From: Dipteris shenzhenensis
Lineage: Eukaryota > Polypodiophyta > Polypodiopsida > Gleicheniales
DNA: 64,000 nucleotides
Assembly (NCBI GenBank): GCA_047967505.1
Contig: CM106539.1
Direction: 5' to 3' (one strand)
The position numbers were made by a program, and so were the translations under genes. Of the stretch, positions 1 to 10,769 are shown piece by piece. The notes below the pieces were generated by a model. It saw only the letters and a program-made list of their open reading frames with translations, searched no databases and was not told where the DNA came from. Position 1 is the stretch's first letter, and each line of letters opens with the position of its first letter.

Positions 1-1007
1 TCTCCAAGAGTGTGATAACCAATTTGGACAATTGCATGGATGGAAAATCCAAATTGTCAGCTCAGTCTGCTGGAGTTGCAATGCACTTGATGACATCTAC
101 CCTCAAAGGAATTTTTGAGCAATACGGTAATAAGATGTCTCAGAAGGTGACTTTTCTACAGGAGAAAGCTGCCAATGTAGCAAAGTCAATGTAACTTGAG
201 AAAATTCTTAGGAAGGGTGTAGAAGCCAAGGTAGAGGAGGCAAAAACGAGGGCCTTGTAGGCACAGGAGCAAGCTGATGCCATTGCAAAAATGGCCAACA
301 CGGAAAGGCATAGAAAGAAGAAGCAAAGAAGCGAATCAAGGAGCTTTGGGATAGGCTTGAAAATGCAAAACAAATGGGGACACGGTGGAGAAGGAGCTAG
401 CAATGATGCAAAAGCATCTTGAATATAAGAGAGACAAAAAGGAAACTCTTTATAAATGGCTCTACAACATGCAGAATGCATTGAACACTGAAAAAGACCA
501 GATGATGGAGGAACTAAAAGGGAGAATGCAGACACCAAAGCGATGATGCAGGAGCTGCAAGAGAGATTCAAGGCTAGGAAGGATGGGGCAGAGAGTAGTG
601 ATGGTGGAGAAGACAATGAGGCAGTTCTCTAGCCTAGGAAGGATGCATAGAATAGCCACAGTGGAGCAAGTTGCTGTAGTCATAGTGGAACTTGTTATGT
701 AGAACCATTTTGGAAATTTTGGAAAGTTAAGCAAAAGACCTTGCAACAAGATTATGATAAGGTTGTGCACGAGAGCTTGCAGTGGCTTTTGAAAAATTTG
801 AAAAATATTTCTCATCATGAGAGATTTCCAAACTAGCGTGGAAGTCTTAGAAATAGCCCATCTTGATGCTATTGAGATCAATTTAAGTAGCTTCAAGAGA
901 TGTTGATGGAATCAGATGAAGCTATTGCACAAAGTGAGCAAAGAGTGGAGGAGTTGAAGGAGAACATTCACAGCCTTAGGATGAGGGAGGAAGGAAAAAA
1001 GAAGTAA
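1..1007 (+). pseudogene. Degenerate coiled-coil protein gene, open at the left edge
   Basis: Charged, heptad-like protein can be read on the plus strand but only by changing frame several times. Seen pieces are MSQKVTFLQEKAANVAKSM (to a stop near 192), VEAKVEEAKTRAL, then EAKKRIKELWDRLENAKQM in another frame, MMQKHLEYKRDKKETLYKW (about 400-460), MMQELQERFKARKDGAES after a shift near 520, and a last piece with EQRVEELKENIHSLRMREE that ends at TAA 1005-1007. The Lys/Glu/Leu/Gln content implies a long coiled coil. I do not recognise the family. At least three frame changes and two internal stops make this a pseudogene, or less likely exons of a spliced gene. No start codon is visible because the gene enters from the left edge. 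Confidence 0.45.
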
Positions 1008-1126
1008 CTTCTTCATGTATAGAGTTAGACTATCGTATTGATGGCTACAATAGTTAAATCGAATGCCTATCATGTTATGCAATAGGGTCCGAAATGCATG
1101 GTCTACCATACCCCCATCATAGATGA

Positions 1127-1420
1127 TTGCATGATTTGATGGCCTACATGCTACTTTGTGCATGTTTTTTTCTTGGGGTGTTTGTGCATGCAAGCTCGGT
1201 ATGTAGGCTATGTAATGTGCCACTACCTAGGTCATGGATAGATCAAATGTGCATACCTGCTACAGCTATCAAAAGTGAGAAAGTAGATGCTGCAACTCAA
1301 TTTACCTTTTGGGCAAAGATTGCAAAAGAAAAGGAGCTTGAATTGAAGAAGCCCGAGCCTAACTGCGAAGAAAAGGAGCCTGAAGGGAGGAACCAACCCC
1401 CTTCAGAAAAGGAGAGCTGA
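1127..1420 (+). CDS. Short hypothetical ORF with Lys/Glu/Pro-rich tail
   Basis: A 97-codon open frame runs from ATG 1127 to TGA 1418-1420. The first ~25 residues are hydrophobic (LLCACFFLGVFVHASSV), resembling a signal or membrane segment but possibly fortuitous. The C-terminal half is Lys/Glu/Pro-rich (KEKELELKKPEPNCEEKEPE). The DNA just downstream repeats the same GA-rich composition. A stretch near 1260-1300 (AIKSEKVDAATQF) recurs in degraded form near 4285-4320, so part of this ORF belongs to a local duplication. It may be a remnant of the coiled-coil gene upstream. Function unknown, and it may not be expressed. Confidence 0.25.
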   Translation: MHDLMAYMLLCACFFLGVFVHASSVCRLCNVPLPRSWIDQMCIPATAIKSEKVDAATQFTFWAKIAKEKELELKKPEPNCEEKEPEGRNQPPSEKES

Positions 1421-1439
1421 TAGGAGCTCAAAGCAAGGA

Positions 1440-1700
1440 AAGAGGAAGAGACATGAAGGGAGGGGCCGGGCCTTTGAAGGGAGCAACCAGCCCCCTTCAG
1501 GAAAGTAGCAAAGGAGGGCTGAGCCTATAATCAGGGAGCTAAAAAAGGTAACCTACTCAAAGCAATGTAAAACCAGCCCCTGAAGGGAGGAACCAACCCC
1601 CTTTAGGAAAGGAGCAAGGAGGGGCAAGCCTACAATCAGGGAGATAAAAAAGGAGATGTGCTCAAAGCAATGTGAAACCAAGCCCCTGAAGGAATGGAGT
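1440..1700 (+). repeat. GA-rich imperfect tandem repeat, period about 105 bp
   Basis: The block starting agcctataatcagggagct (1522) recurs as agcctacaatcagggagat (1627), each followed by ctcaaagcaatgt and cagcccctgaaggga-type sequence. Shorter gaagggag/ccccttcag modules extend the pattern leftward into the preceding ORF. About 2.3 units are visible. Confidence 0.6.
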
Positions 1701-1806
1701 CTTTGAGAGATGTGATCTTTATGTAATCTATTGAATTAATAATGGTATCCAAAGCTTACTTGGGTAATGTCTTTGTTTTAGGATAGCCTTGTGCACTAAT
1801 GTGATT

Positions 1807-2352
1807 CGTTTTACTATAGCACTGGTTGGTTCTAGCTCAGAGGTTGGTTGCACACTAGGGTATTAAGTGCCACTAGCACAGCAGTTTGCTTCTATTATTA
1901 CAAGATGAATGGCATAAAATTCATTCGTTTATGATTTGTGGTCACCAACTCGGTGGCAGAAATCTAACAATAGATAAAGAGAACCAACCTAAAGACTATT
2001 TTAGTATAGCGCTTTACAACAATTTTAGGATAGCATGGTGGTAGTGCAGGATAAGTGGTCACCAGCATGGTGGTTGGTTGCACATTAGAATATTAACTAT
2101 CACTAGTGTAGTGGGTTGCTTCTATTATTACAAGATGAATGGCATATAATTCATTGGTTTAAGATTTGTAGATTAATTATGAGATTCACTATAACAAACA
2201 TGGTGGTTGTTTGGGATATACTAAAAACAAGCGTGGGATTTATCATTGGGGATTTACAAAAACAAGCACGGTGGTTAGTTTCGAATTTACTAAAAGAAGT
2301 GTAGTCTCAAATACATTTTCCATTTTTCAAGATAAGTGGAATACTGTTTCCT
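1807..2352 (+). repeat. Dispersed ~550-bp repeat, copy 1
   Basis: This segment is strongly similar, in the same orientation, to 4318-4868. Shared landmarks in order are gataagtggtcaccagcat, ggttggttgcacactagg, cttctattattacaagatga, gtttgggatatactaaaaa and tcaaatacattttccattt. Each copy is itself an imperfect duplication of a ~230-bp module, since the gtggtcacca / ggttgcaca / tattattacaagatg series occurs twice. No coding potential is evident. Whether it is an LTR, a satellite-like unit or part of a segmental duplication is open. Confidence 0.7.
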
Positions 2353-2825
2353 ACTTTACTAGTCCTTGTTGCAATAAATCCTAAATGAGGGCAAAAGTAT
2401 TCTGAGCCACCGTGGTGACTGGAGGCCGAGTGGTGCCATCGAGATAATAATTTAAAGATGGTTTAAGGCACACGTACATTCTACTCTGAATTGGATGTGG
2501 AGCTATTCAGAGAATAGCGCATTGATGATATCATTAGCAAAATCTAGATTCACCAAGCCAATGCTTCTCTTGATTGAGTACCTCCTCCTAGATGAGTGTG
2601 GAGACCACCCCTTGCCCCATTCAATTTTGAAAAAGAATTTGGTGAAATTTTTCTATACTACCTCCTGACTAGTCTCCACTGGCCATTTGTTTAGAGAGGA
2701 TTGGCATTGTACAAGATTTCTCAAAGTAAATTCATTCTTATTCTCCATGTATCTTGCTTTATTTTTTAATTTCATATTTCTCAATGTAAGTGCAGTTGTT
2801 AAGATAAATATATATACATATAATA

Positions 2826-2830
2826 ATATG

Positions 2831-2866
<36 letters not shown>

Positions 2867-2884
2867 AATAATAGTTATACATAC

Positions 2885-2928
<44 letters not shown>

Positions 2929-2932
2929 TCCA
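2826..2932 (+). repeat. Compound microsatellite (AC)n-(AAT)n
   Basis: A run of AC dinucleotides occupies about 2834-2864. It is followed by a short AAT run, a spacer, and an uninterrupted AAT run at about 2885-2926. Apparent open frames here are low-complexity artefacts. Confidence 0.95.
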
Positions 2933-2982
2933 ATATTAAATATATCGAAGGTTATTGAAGTGATGTTTTATTAGCTATGTGA

Positions 2983-3556
2983 CTAGATAGTGTCCTTTGA
3001 TAGGCCAAGGACCATAATGTGAGACAAAATATTTTGATTAAATTGAGTTGAAGATTTGAAATAAAGTGGTTGGATAATGCTAATGAGAGAGGAAGAGATG
3101 TCACTATGATGATGGTAGCACTTAGTATAGCAAGAGAATGCTGTGAGGCTAGATAGTGTCCTTTGAGAGGCCAAGGACCATAATGTGAGACAAAATATTT
3201 TGATTAAATTGAGTTGAAGATTTGAAATAAAGTGGTTGGATAATGCTAATGAGAGAGGAAGAGATGTCACTATGATGATGGTAGCACTTAGTACGACAAG
3301 AGAATGCTGTGAGGCTAGATAGTGTCCTTTGAGAGGCTAGATAGTGTCCTTTGATAGGCCAAGGACCATAATGTGAGACAAAATATTTTTATTAAATTGA
3401 GTTGAAGATTTGAAATAAAGTGGTTGGATAATGCTAATGAGAGAGGAAGAGATGTCACTATGATGATGGTAGCACTTAATATGGCAAGAGAATGTTATGA
3501 GGCTAGATAGTGTCCTTTGAGAGGCCAAGGACTGTAATGTCAGACAAAAGATTTTG
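2983..3556 (+). repeat. Tandem array of a 166-bp monomer, about 3.4 copies
   Basis: The monomer begins ctagatagtgtcctttga at 2983, 3149, 3337 and 3503. The spacing is 166 bp, except for an extra 22-bp partial start at 3315 just before the 3337 unit. Monomers differ by a few substitutions; the last is cut off near 3556. The array is flanked by several copies of a ~40-bp sequence containing caatattat and gtgatcgaagtgatgtt (about 2930, 3588 and 3657). The length is like a plant satellite monomer, but the array is far too short to be a centromere. Confidence 0.9.
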
Positions 3557-3770
3557 AATATATGCATATATCTATAGGTTTGTATATATCCAATATTATA
3601 GATATTTCCAAAGTGATTGAAATGATGTTGTACAAATCTCCAAAGTGATCGAAGTGATCCAATATTATAAATATATCCAAAGTGATCGAAGTGATGTTAT
3701 AGAAAGATTGTTGAAAGTTGCATGCTCTTCAATACAAACTAGTTGCATGCTCTTCAAAACAAACCAGTGA

Positions 3771-4130
3771 AGGAACGACGAAGGAATAGAGACAATAAGC
3801 CATGATAGTAATGAAATTTCTTCAGCCTATTGTCAGGTGGAAGATGAAGCCATTTTGCAATGGGTCCCTTGGCAACCTGAGATTGTTGTACATGAGATTG
3901 ATCGATTTGAGGAGGAACTTAGTGTTCCACAACATCGACCTGCCAAAATTGTCATTCAAAAAATGGATCAATTGTTGCAGGAGGAACTCTGGGAAGGCCT
4001 TCAATAGTATAAGAACCCACAGTTTGTGAAGTACATTGCTAAAGGTTGCCACTATGCTTTGTCTCGAGTGCATTTCTTGGAAGCCTTGTGCACATCACAA
4101 GTTCTTCAAAGATCTTGCACTTGATCTCTT
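3771..4130 (+). pseudogene. Unrecognised protein fragment, one in-frame stop
   Basis: An open frame without its own ATG runs from 3771, through residues such as AILQWVPWQPEIVVHEIDRF and KIVIQKMDQLLQEELWEGLQ, to TAG 4005-4007. It continues in the same frame as YKNPQFVKYIAKGCHYALSR and on past 4100. The even codon composition and acidic/aromatic content look like real protein. It lies between the two copies of the ~550-bp repeat. I do not recognise the family. The stop could be a CAG-to-TAG change, as seen elsewhere in the window. It may be an exon remnant or part of an unknown transposon. Confidence 0.35.
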
Positions 4131-4276
4131 GGAACTTCAACTACTCTGTTTTTTGTATTAATCTTGGATACATATTACCCAGGTCTTTCTTAGGGGTTGA
4201 GCACCCCTCTAACACAGTCGACTTTTCAATAGAACGTGAGCTTTAAGTAGAAAATTGTCTTTGCATTTATTAGAAT

Positions 4277-4868
4277 GTGCCTTTCTACTATAGCTATGAA
4301 GCAAGAAAGTAGATGTTGCAGCACGGTGATAGTGTAGGATAAGTGGTCACCAGCATAGTGGTTGGTTGCACACTAGGTTAATAACTGCCACCAGCATGGT
4401 GGTTTGCTTCTATTATTATAATATGAATGGCATACAATTAATTCATTTAGGATTTGTGGTCACCAGCCCGATGGCTGAGATTTGACAATAGATAAAGTGA
4501 ACCAGTCTAAAGGGGACCGTTTTAGTATAGCACTTCGCAACAATTTAGGATAGCATGGCAGTAGTGTAGGATAAGTGGTCGCCAATGCGGTGGTTGGTTG
4601 CACACTAGGATATTAACTGCCAACATTGTAGTGGTTTTCTTCTATTATTACAAGATGATCGGAATACAATTCATTTGTTCAAGATTTGTGGATTAGTTAT
4701 GGGATTTACGAAAACAAGCGTAGTGGTTGTTTGGGATATACTAAAAATAAGTGTGGGATTTATCATTTGAGATTAAAAAAAACAAGCGCGGTGGTTAGTT
4801 TGGGACTTACTAAAAGAAGCGGTCTCAAATACATTTTCCATTTTCTAGGATAAGTGGAATATTGTTTC
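4277..4868 (+). repeat. Dispersed ~550-bp repeat, copy 2
   Basis: Second copy of the 1807-2352 repeat, in the same orientation and diverged by scattered substitutions and small indels. Its left flank (ctatgaagcaagaaagtaga near 4296) also resembles 1262-1290, so the duplication extended further left but lost the sequence corresponding to about 1300-1800. No gene is visible from 4869 to 5136. Confidence 0.65.
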
Positions 4869-5136
4869 CTTGCAATGAGACTCCATTTTCTTAGTACTAT
4901 CTTAGTCGTCCTCGTCCACTACTCCAAGACACCCCAAGATGTGCTTATGTGTGTCTAAATCAAATTTGAAGACATTTGTGTCCTTTTGTTGTGGCACAAG
5001 TTGCATCTAGAACTTAATAGCTCTTACTAGATGAGAGCACACAAAAGTTTGAGGACTCTTATATAACAAAATGTAATTGTGGCCTCTCTCGGATGTCTTT
5101 TTATACCAAAAAGCTCCAACTACTACATCCCATTTC

Positions 5137-6071
5137 TCATAGGTTGTTCGCAAATGAATCCTTAAATGCTTCCTCAACCTTGTGCTTAGGCTTTGTGCAT
5201 AAAGTATCAGTCATCTTCCTCATTCTCCCCAGAGGCAGTGATGACAACTGCAAAAAAGAAGATCCCCAATGTAGTAGAAAAGCATGATGCACAAATAAGG
5301 TGTCATGTTCCCTATCACCTGAAATGTAGAAATGGTATGTGCACTGCACTGACCTGGACTCTTATGAGTCAGCAAAAGCAGATTGAAATCAATCGTAGAA
5401 TAATCAAGCAAATGAATTTATGTGATATGCACAAAAAATGTTATCTACATGTTGTACCAGTGAGCACTTTGTATCTCATCTTATTCTTGAAATGAATAAC
5501 TTTCTACAAAATGTATGACAAAGACGATAGTGTCATGGGGAAAATTGGCAAGGCGTATCCTAAACTACTAAACCTGCTAGCAACTGGCTGTGAAATTGTG
5601 AAGCACATATTTTGGGATGGATTGAACCAAGTGACCTACAAGCTCCCTCGGCTGAGTTCTCTTATACGATAGTAGCCATCTCTTTTTATGGGATCCTACA
5701 TTGACATTTTCAAATCTCCTCCATTTTATAGCAACAGGGCTATCTTCCCTAATTTCATTTGGATAGACATGAAATTGCCTCTTATTAAGCTTCAGACTAC
5801 AATTCTTGCATGTGCCATGAATGCATTCAATGAGGTGCCACTCAATGTATCCCTTTGGACAAACCAGTGGCTCCCATAGAGACCTTAGGCTACAAAACCT
5901 GGTCTCCCTTACAACACATGATGAGGATCTAGGTGTCCTACAGACTGCACATTCATCAAGGAGACATGGGCATCGATCCCCTTGGAGTAATGCTCCAACA
6001 TGACTAGATCTCAAGTCATTCATAGCTTGTTGGGCTACGTCAAAGTCTGTGTATTTTGCAACAACAAACAT
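5137..6071 (-). pseudogene. Transposase-like protein pseudogene (DDE-type suspected)
   Basis: Read on the minus strand, an open frame runs from ATG 6071 to a stop at 5577, about 164 codons. It contains a cysteine/histidine-rich part (HLIECIHGTCKNC) and RELVGHLVQSIPKYVLHNF. Beyond the stop the same frame continues with several TAG/TAA codons as SYSFQE*DEIQSAHW. After a frame change comes HFYISGDREHDTLFVHHAF. From memory, a broadly distributed set of transposase-like proteins carries an acidic D-F-x-E-N-Y block followed by E-I-Q-S-x-H-W, and later a D-G-x-x-x-Q-F-K block. The first two blocks are recognisable here but decayed (the aspartate of the first is lost), and I could not find the third. 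The family assignment is tentative; the pseudogene status is clear. Confidence 0.5.
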
Positions 6072-6196
6072 TCATGTCTTCAAGTTTCCTGGTGTACTAG
6101 GGCTTATAATGCTCAAAGCTACCCAATTGAAATGTCAAGATTTTGATTCATCAACTTGAGATGCAACTCCATTTGTTGACCCAACACCATCGCATT

Positions 6197-6345
6197 GGTT
6201 TAGGACAGTCATAAATTTGACCACTAAGCTGGTTTAGGATAATCACAATTTCAACCATCGGGCTGGTTTAGGACAGGTCACAATTTCAATCATCGAGCTG
6301 GTTTAGAATAGTCACAATTTCAACTATCAGGATGGTTTAGCCTGA
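6197..6345 (+). repeat. 34-bp minisatellite, about 4.3 units
   Basis: Units begin ggtttagga at 6197, 6231, 6265, 6300 and 6334. Each is followed by tcacaatttcaaccatcg-like sequence and ends gct. Spacing is 34 or 35 bp. Related ggtttaggacaatcac motifs recur up to about 7190. Confidence 0.85.
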
Positions 6346-6709
6346 TAGTCTCAACTTCACATAGTAGACAATAACAAGTATATTGCTTTTCATTTCTAAA
6401 TTCACAATTAGAAAATAACAGTATTTGCTTTTCATTTTTGAATTTCACAATCAGACAATACCAGTATATTACTTTTCATTTCTTTATTTCTGTTCGACCA
6501 TAATTTTAATCAGTAAACTGCCATTTGACTTGAATTGGCACTAGGGTGGTTTAGGACAATCACATTAAGTCCAAGCCATCCCAGTCTAAAAATTAAGTGA
6601 TATATGACTCGAATAGTAGGAAATTAAATTTAATTAATTCAAGTACTAAAAAACACAGTAATTTCAACCACTGGGCTGGTCAATAACCTCTCAACAACTA
6701 ATGTCTGTT

Positions 6710-7100
6710 CAACCAGTTCAGGACAATCACATAACTGGTGATTGAGCTAAACTAGCCACGATTGTATGATGTTCCAACCACTGGGGTGGATTAGTAAAAT
6801 AACAATATATTACTATTCTATTGTGAAATATATTGCTGTTAAATTCTGCTCGACCACGCTAGTTCAAGACAATCACATAACTAGTGTTTGAGTTAAATCA
6901 GCCATGGTTGCATGATGTCCCAACCATCGGGCTATGGTCTAGGACAATAATAATATATTGCCGTTCTATCGCAAAATATGTGGCTGTTAATTTTTGTTCA
7001 ACCACTCTAGTTCGGGACAATCAAATAACTAGTGTTTGAGTTGAACCAGACACGGTTGCATGATGTTCCAACCATCGAGCTGATTTAGGACAATCACATT
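6710..7100 (+). repeat. Imperfect tandem repeat, period about 140-160 bp
   Basis: Three units start at about 6710, 6851 and 7009. Each has gttcaagacaatcacataac, then gcatgatgttccaaccat, then an AT-rich stretch with aatatattgctgtt (incomplete in the last unit). It appears to derive from the same source as the 34-bp units upstream. There is no coding content. Confidence 0.75.
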
Positions 7101-7519
7101 AAGTCCAAGCCAGCCTGGTTTAGAAATGAAACAAGTAAACTATCCCAAAGCTCAATCACAAACAACCAATGGGCTGGTTTAGGCAACCACTAACTTGAAT
7201 TGTATCAAGCATATATATGATGTGCTCATCAAACATCTTGCATCTTGTCCGCTTTTAACAGATGTCTTTTTTATTTGGAGAAACTCTTGTATTTGTTGCC
7301 AAAACATTGTCACTCTAGCAATGACTTCCACACTTAGGCTATCTTTCCTTTTCTTGTATTCTGTTAAAGCCCACAGACTTCTTGGATTGTGCATTGCTTC
7401 AGCTATATGTTCAACCACTAGAGACACATTGGTCCTTCTGATTGACATCTTTTTTCTCCTTTATTTTAGGGGACACCAACATAACTAATGTCACCCTTTT
7501 GGTAGCTAGTTGATCTCAG

Positions 7520-8425
7520 TTGTGCACACCTTTTACTTTTTATAGGCCATTTCTTAGGTTAGATATCATTGCCTCTTGGGCCTACATCTCTCGAGGTGTT
7601 GGTAGAGTTGTTACTCTACAAACTTTAGGGTGCAAGCTAAAGCTTGTGAAGACTAAAGACTGGTATTCACCTGAATGGCCTAATGTTGCTACCTTGAATG
7701 CTCCCACTAATCGTGACACCATAGCTCGTGTTCTTTGCTCCGATGGCAATGATCGAATGCATGCACCTATAATTGCTTCCTACTATTGCTTTGTAATGAG
7801 TCTCCTTTCTTCTCTCTCCCTTTGCAAACATTGCAAAAGTGTCTTCCATTATCATTTCGATACCATGCCATTACTTTCCTTGACCCACAAGCTGTTCCTT
7901 GTGCTTTGACCAAGCTTTTCAACTTTCCTGTCTCAGAGCCCCTGTCCGGTTTTCTTGTAAGCCATGGTGAGCTACATGTTACCATTGATGCCATGGCGAT
8001 GGTCAGTCTAGAATAGAGTCTCCAAAACAAAGAGAATCTAGCTTGTGAGGTGAGCAAAGAATAGTAGACAACTTACCCAAAAGAAGACAATGCCAAACCA
8101 AAGTCTTTGCAAGGTCACGTCAAGGTGCGTGGGTGGCATTTGCAAGGCTGGGGCAAGTTGCAAGTACTTAATATTTCAAGATTCAAAATTTGTGGGAGTA
8201 ACAAAATTTTCATCCACTAGGCTTTCGCCCTTTGGCGATACATGTCAATGGAATTGGATTTCCCAAACAAGTGCAATGTGGCCTAAAATGCTTCAAAACA
8301 CAAATATGCCAAAGGGCATGCTATTGGGTTTGATATTGTGTATTATGAAATGCACTGACCTAGCTAGCAAGGGCATGGAAAAAGAAACAATTCAAGATTG
8401 TAAATATTGTTGGATTTATTAAAAG
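7520..8425 (+). pseudogene. Unrecognised degenerate ORF
   Basis: Two overlapping plus-strand frames read like one broken protein. From about 7550 the first gives DIIASWAYISRGVGRVVTL and KTKDWYSPEWPNVATLNAPT, up to about 7795. After a frame change the second gives FRYHAITFLDPQAVPCALTK and GFLVSHGELHVTIDAMAMVS to TAG 8014-8016. The same frame then continues past stops with GWGKLQVLNISRFKICGSNK and ALWRYMSMELDFPNK. Residue usage is protein-like over ~850 bp, but I recognise no domain or catalytic motif. It could be an old DNA transposon or a host pseudogene. Confidence that this was once coding is moderate; the function is unknown. Confidence 0.35.
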
Positions 8426-9103
8426 ACCTTTGCACATGCACAAATTACACATTTTCAACTTCTTCCATTTAAGGGTGAATCTATATACCAATATTAAAAT
8501 ATATCAATGTTTTAAGATGACCATGTAGTAGTCCCACTAGTTTGGATTCCAAAGTTTCAATCCGTTTTGGTTTTCAACAAATCAAAAAAAAGATATGGAG
8601 CATGCCTTGAAGTGAGTGTGCATCACTTTAGCACAACATTGGAGGCCCGTTAACCCACACCTAATGTTCTCATTTAGGTGTGTCCTTAGGATATCCCGTA
8701 GTGTACTTTTGAATGATTACTTGGCTGCATGTATATACAGAACAAAATTTTGACGTTTTTGAATAAATTGTTTTTTCCTATACTCTTCAGGATACATGCG
8801 TCACATCAACATAGCATCTGTTATGCTTTAATGGTCTTGTTCCAAATTGTTATTCCATAATTTTTTGGTATCATGTTCAAGTTTGTAATGTGTACTACAA
8901 CTTGAAGACAAGTTGCCAAATTCTGTTGAGCAATGCATAAGTTATGGGTCATGCAAGATATCTACATATAGAAAATTTCTTGAACCTTACCAAAAATGGC
9001 TACATGACCCAGATCGGTTGGTTATCTAGAATATTTATCTCTATTTCCAAGAAAATGAAAAACTACATGACTCCAAGATCCAATTACAGAGATTACTAGA
9101 GGG

Positions 9104-9219
9104 GACAAATTGTGAGTACTATGAAACGAAAAAATTACTAAGGGTTGTGATCTTCATTAAGTAGGAAACAAATTGTGAGTACTAGAAACTCAAAAATTAC
9201 TAAGGGTTGTGATCTTCAC
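9104..9219 (+). repeat. Short tandem duplication (~58 bp x 2) in an otherwise empty stretch
   Basis: The segment acaaattgtgagtacta ... aaaaattactaagggttgtg, then atcttca, occurs twice in tandem. Apart from this I see no gene, RNA or element end between about 8425 and 10740; the short open frames there have no protein-like composition. Confidence 0.7.
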
Positions 9220-10769
9220 GTGAGTATCACATGTGATCTCCCTCCTTTTATATGTCTCGTGATGAGAAGATGTAAATAGCATTGATCTTCTAAGACAATA
9301 AATCTTCCTTTTTTAATTTCATGTTGAATATTGTTCATTCAATGCAATGTGGTGACATGGCTATCACATTTATATAGAGAAGATTAATTTGAAGAATAAC
9401 ACATATGTGAAGCATAACACATTTGATCATGGAGTCATGGAAACCTTCTCCCAAGAGACTTGACTAATACACAAAAAGTGTAAGTTGCATTGGAATAGTA
9501 TAAGATATCATGAAAGTGATATTTTGAGAATTCAACATGTTTATAATTTAAGGTTTAGATGGTCTTTGACCAATGACACAACCCAAATATGGGAATGACC
9601 TAATGGATACATTTACACTACTCATCATTGTGAAAAGGTATGTACAGTTTTTCTCTGTTCTTATTGGGTTAGTGATGGGTAGTAGATTTTTGGATTGTTG
9701 ATGCACCTAATAGCATAAGTTGTTCTTAGCTTATGTTTCAACTAGATTTCTTGAACACAAAAATGTGGTATGTGATTCAATTTGCAATAAGGAAGCAATC
9801 TGCCTTTGAAGATGAGTAAGAGATGCAAAGTGGCACAATAGATGACATGACTTCTAATGCTCCTCCCCTCCCTCATGAGCTAGTAAATACACTATCAAAA
9901 TGCAAATCATGCTCTCCTAGTGCAATACGGAATTAGCAAAAGTAAAACAACATAGAAAAAACTGCATAAGAGAGATAGGCACAGTCAAGTCAATGTATTC
10001 TAAAATGTTCTTGTCAACAATACAAGAGAGTAGTTTTATATAGACAGAGCCTTTAGAATATTCAACCCCTACAGTATCCTCTGATCCATATCTCACCTAG
10101 TGGTAGTCCTTGCTCCACATGATCTTCTTATGTAGTCCACATTCTTGGGTGGCTACTTTAATTAATACAAACACCATAACTTGCTCATACCTTTGCCTCT
10201 ACTTACTCACATGGCACCATATCTCTCAACACCTCCCCTTGGTGCCATGATGTATTGGCTACTGCAATCTGTCAAATGTGAGTTTACAAAATTTCCCTTA
10301 GTGCATACTTGCTACTTAAGGTGGTTTAGTGTGGTATCACAACATGATCAATATCTCCCCTGTGTGCTTACATTACTACTCTCAGGTGGTTAGGTTTGAT
10401 ACCTAGAAACTAAGGTCTACTTATTTCGTGACCTTTATAAAACATGAGCTAAAGGAGGAAAGTTTTGCTTCTTAGAACATTTTGTCAGTGGGATTCTCCT
10501 CTTTGCTTGATGGGTCAATGTTTACTTGGGCGTAGCTAGAAGGACCCGAATTTTTGGGGTAGCAAATTTCAAAAGGAGTTAGAAGGACCCAAATTTTTAG
10601 GCTAGCTAGATTTTTAGGAAAAGCAATAGGGAAACCTTAATTTTTTGCATGCACTTAGGTTAATTTAATCTAGTCATCATAACTGAGCTTAATCTCATTG
10701 ATTCATGAAAAAAAGATTACCGAGGTATTTGTCGGCCATCTGTCAAAGATAGTGGGTTCAGTCCCTCGA

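Noticed and set aside
2983-3567. Minus-strand frames of 76-95 codons in the 166-bp array
   Set aside because: They repeat with the monomer and carry no recognisable protein features.
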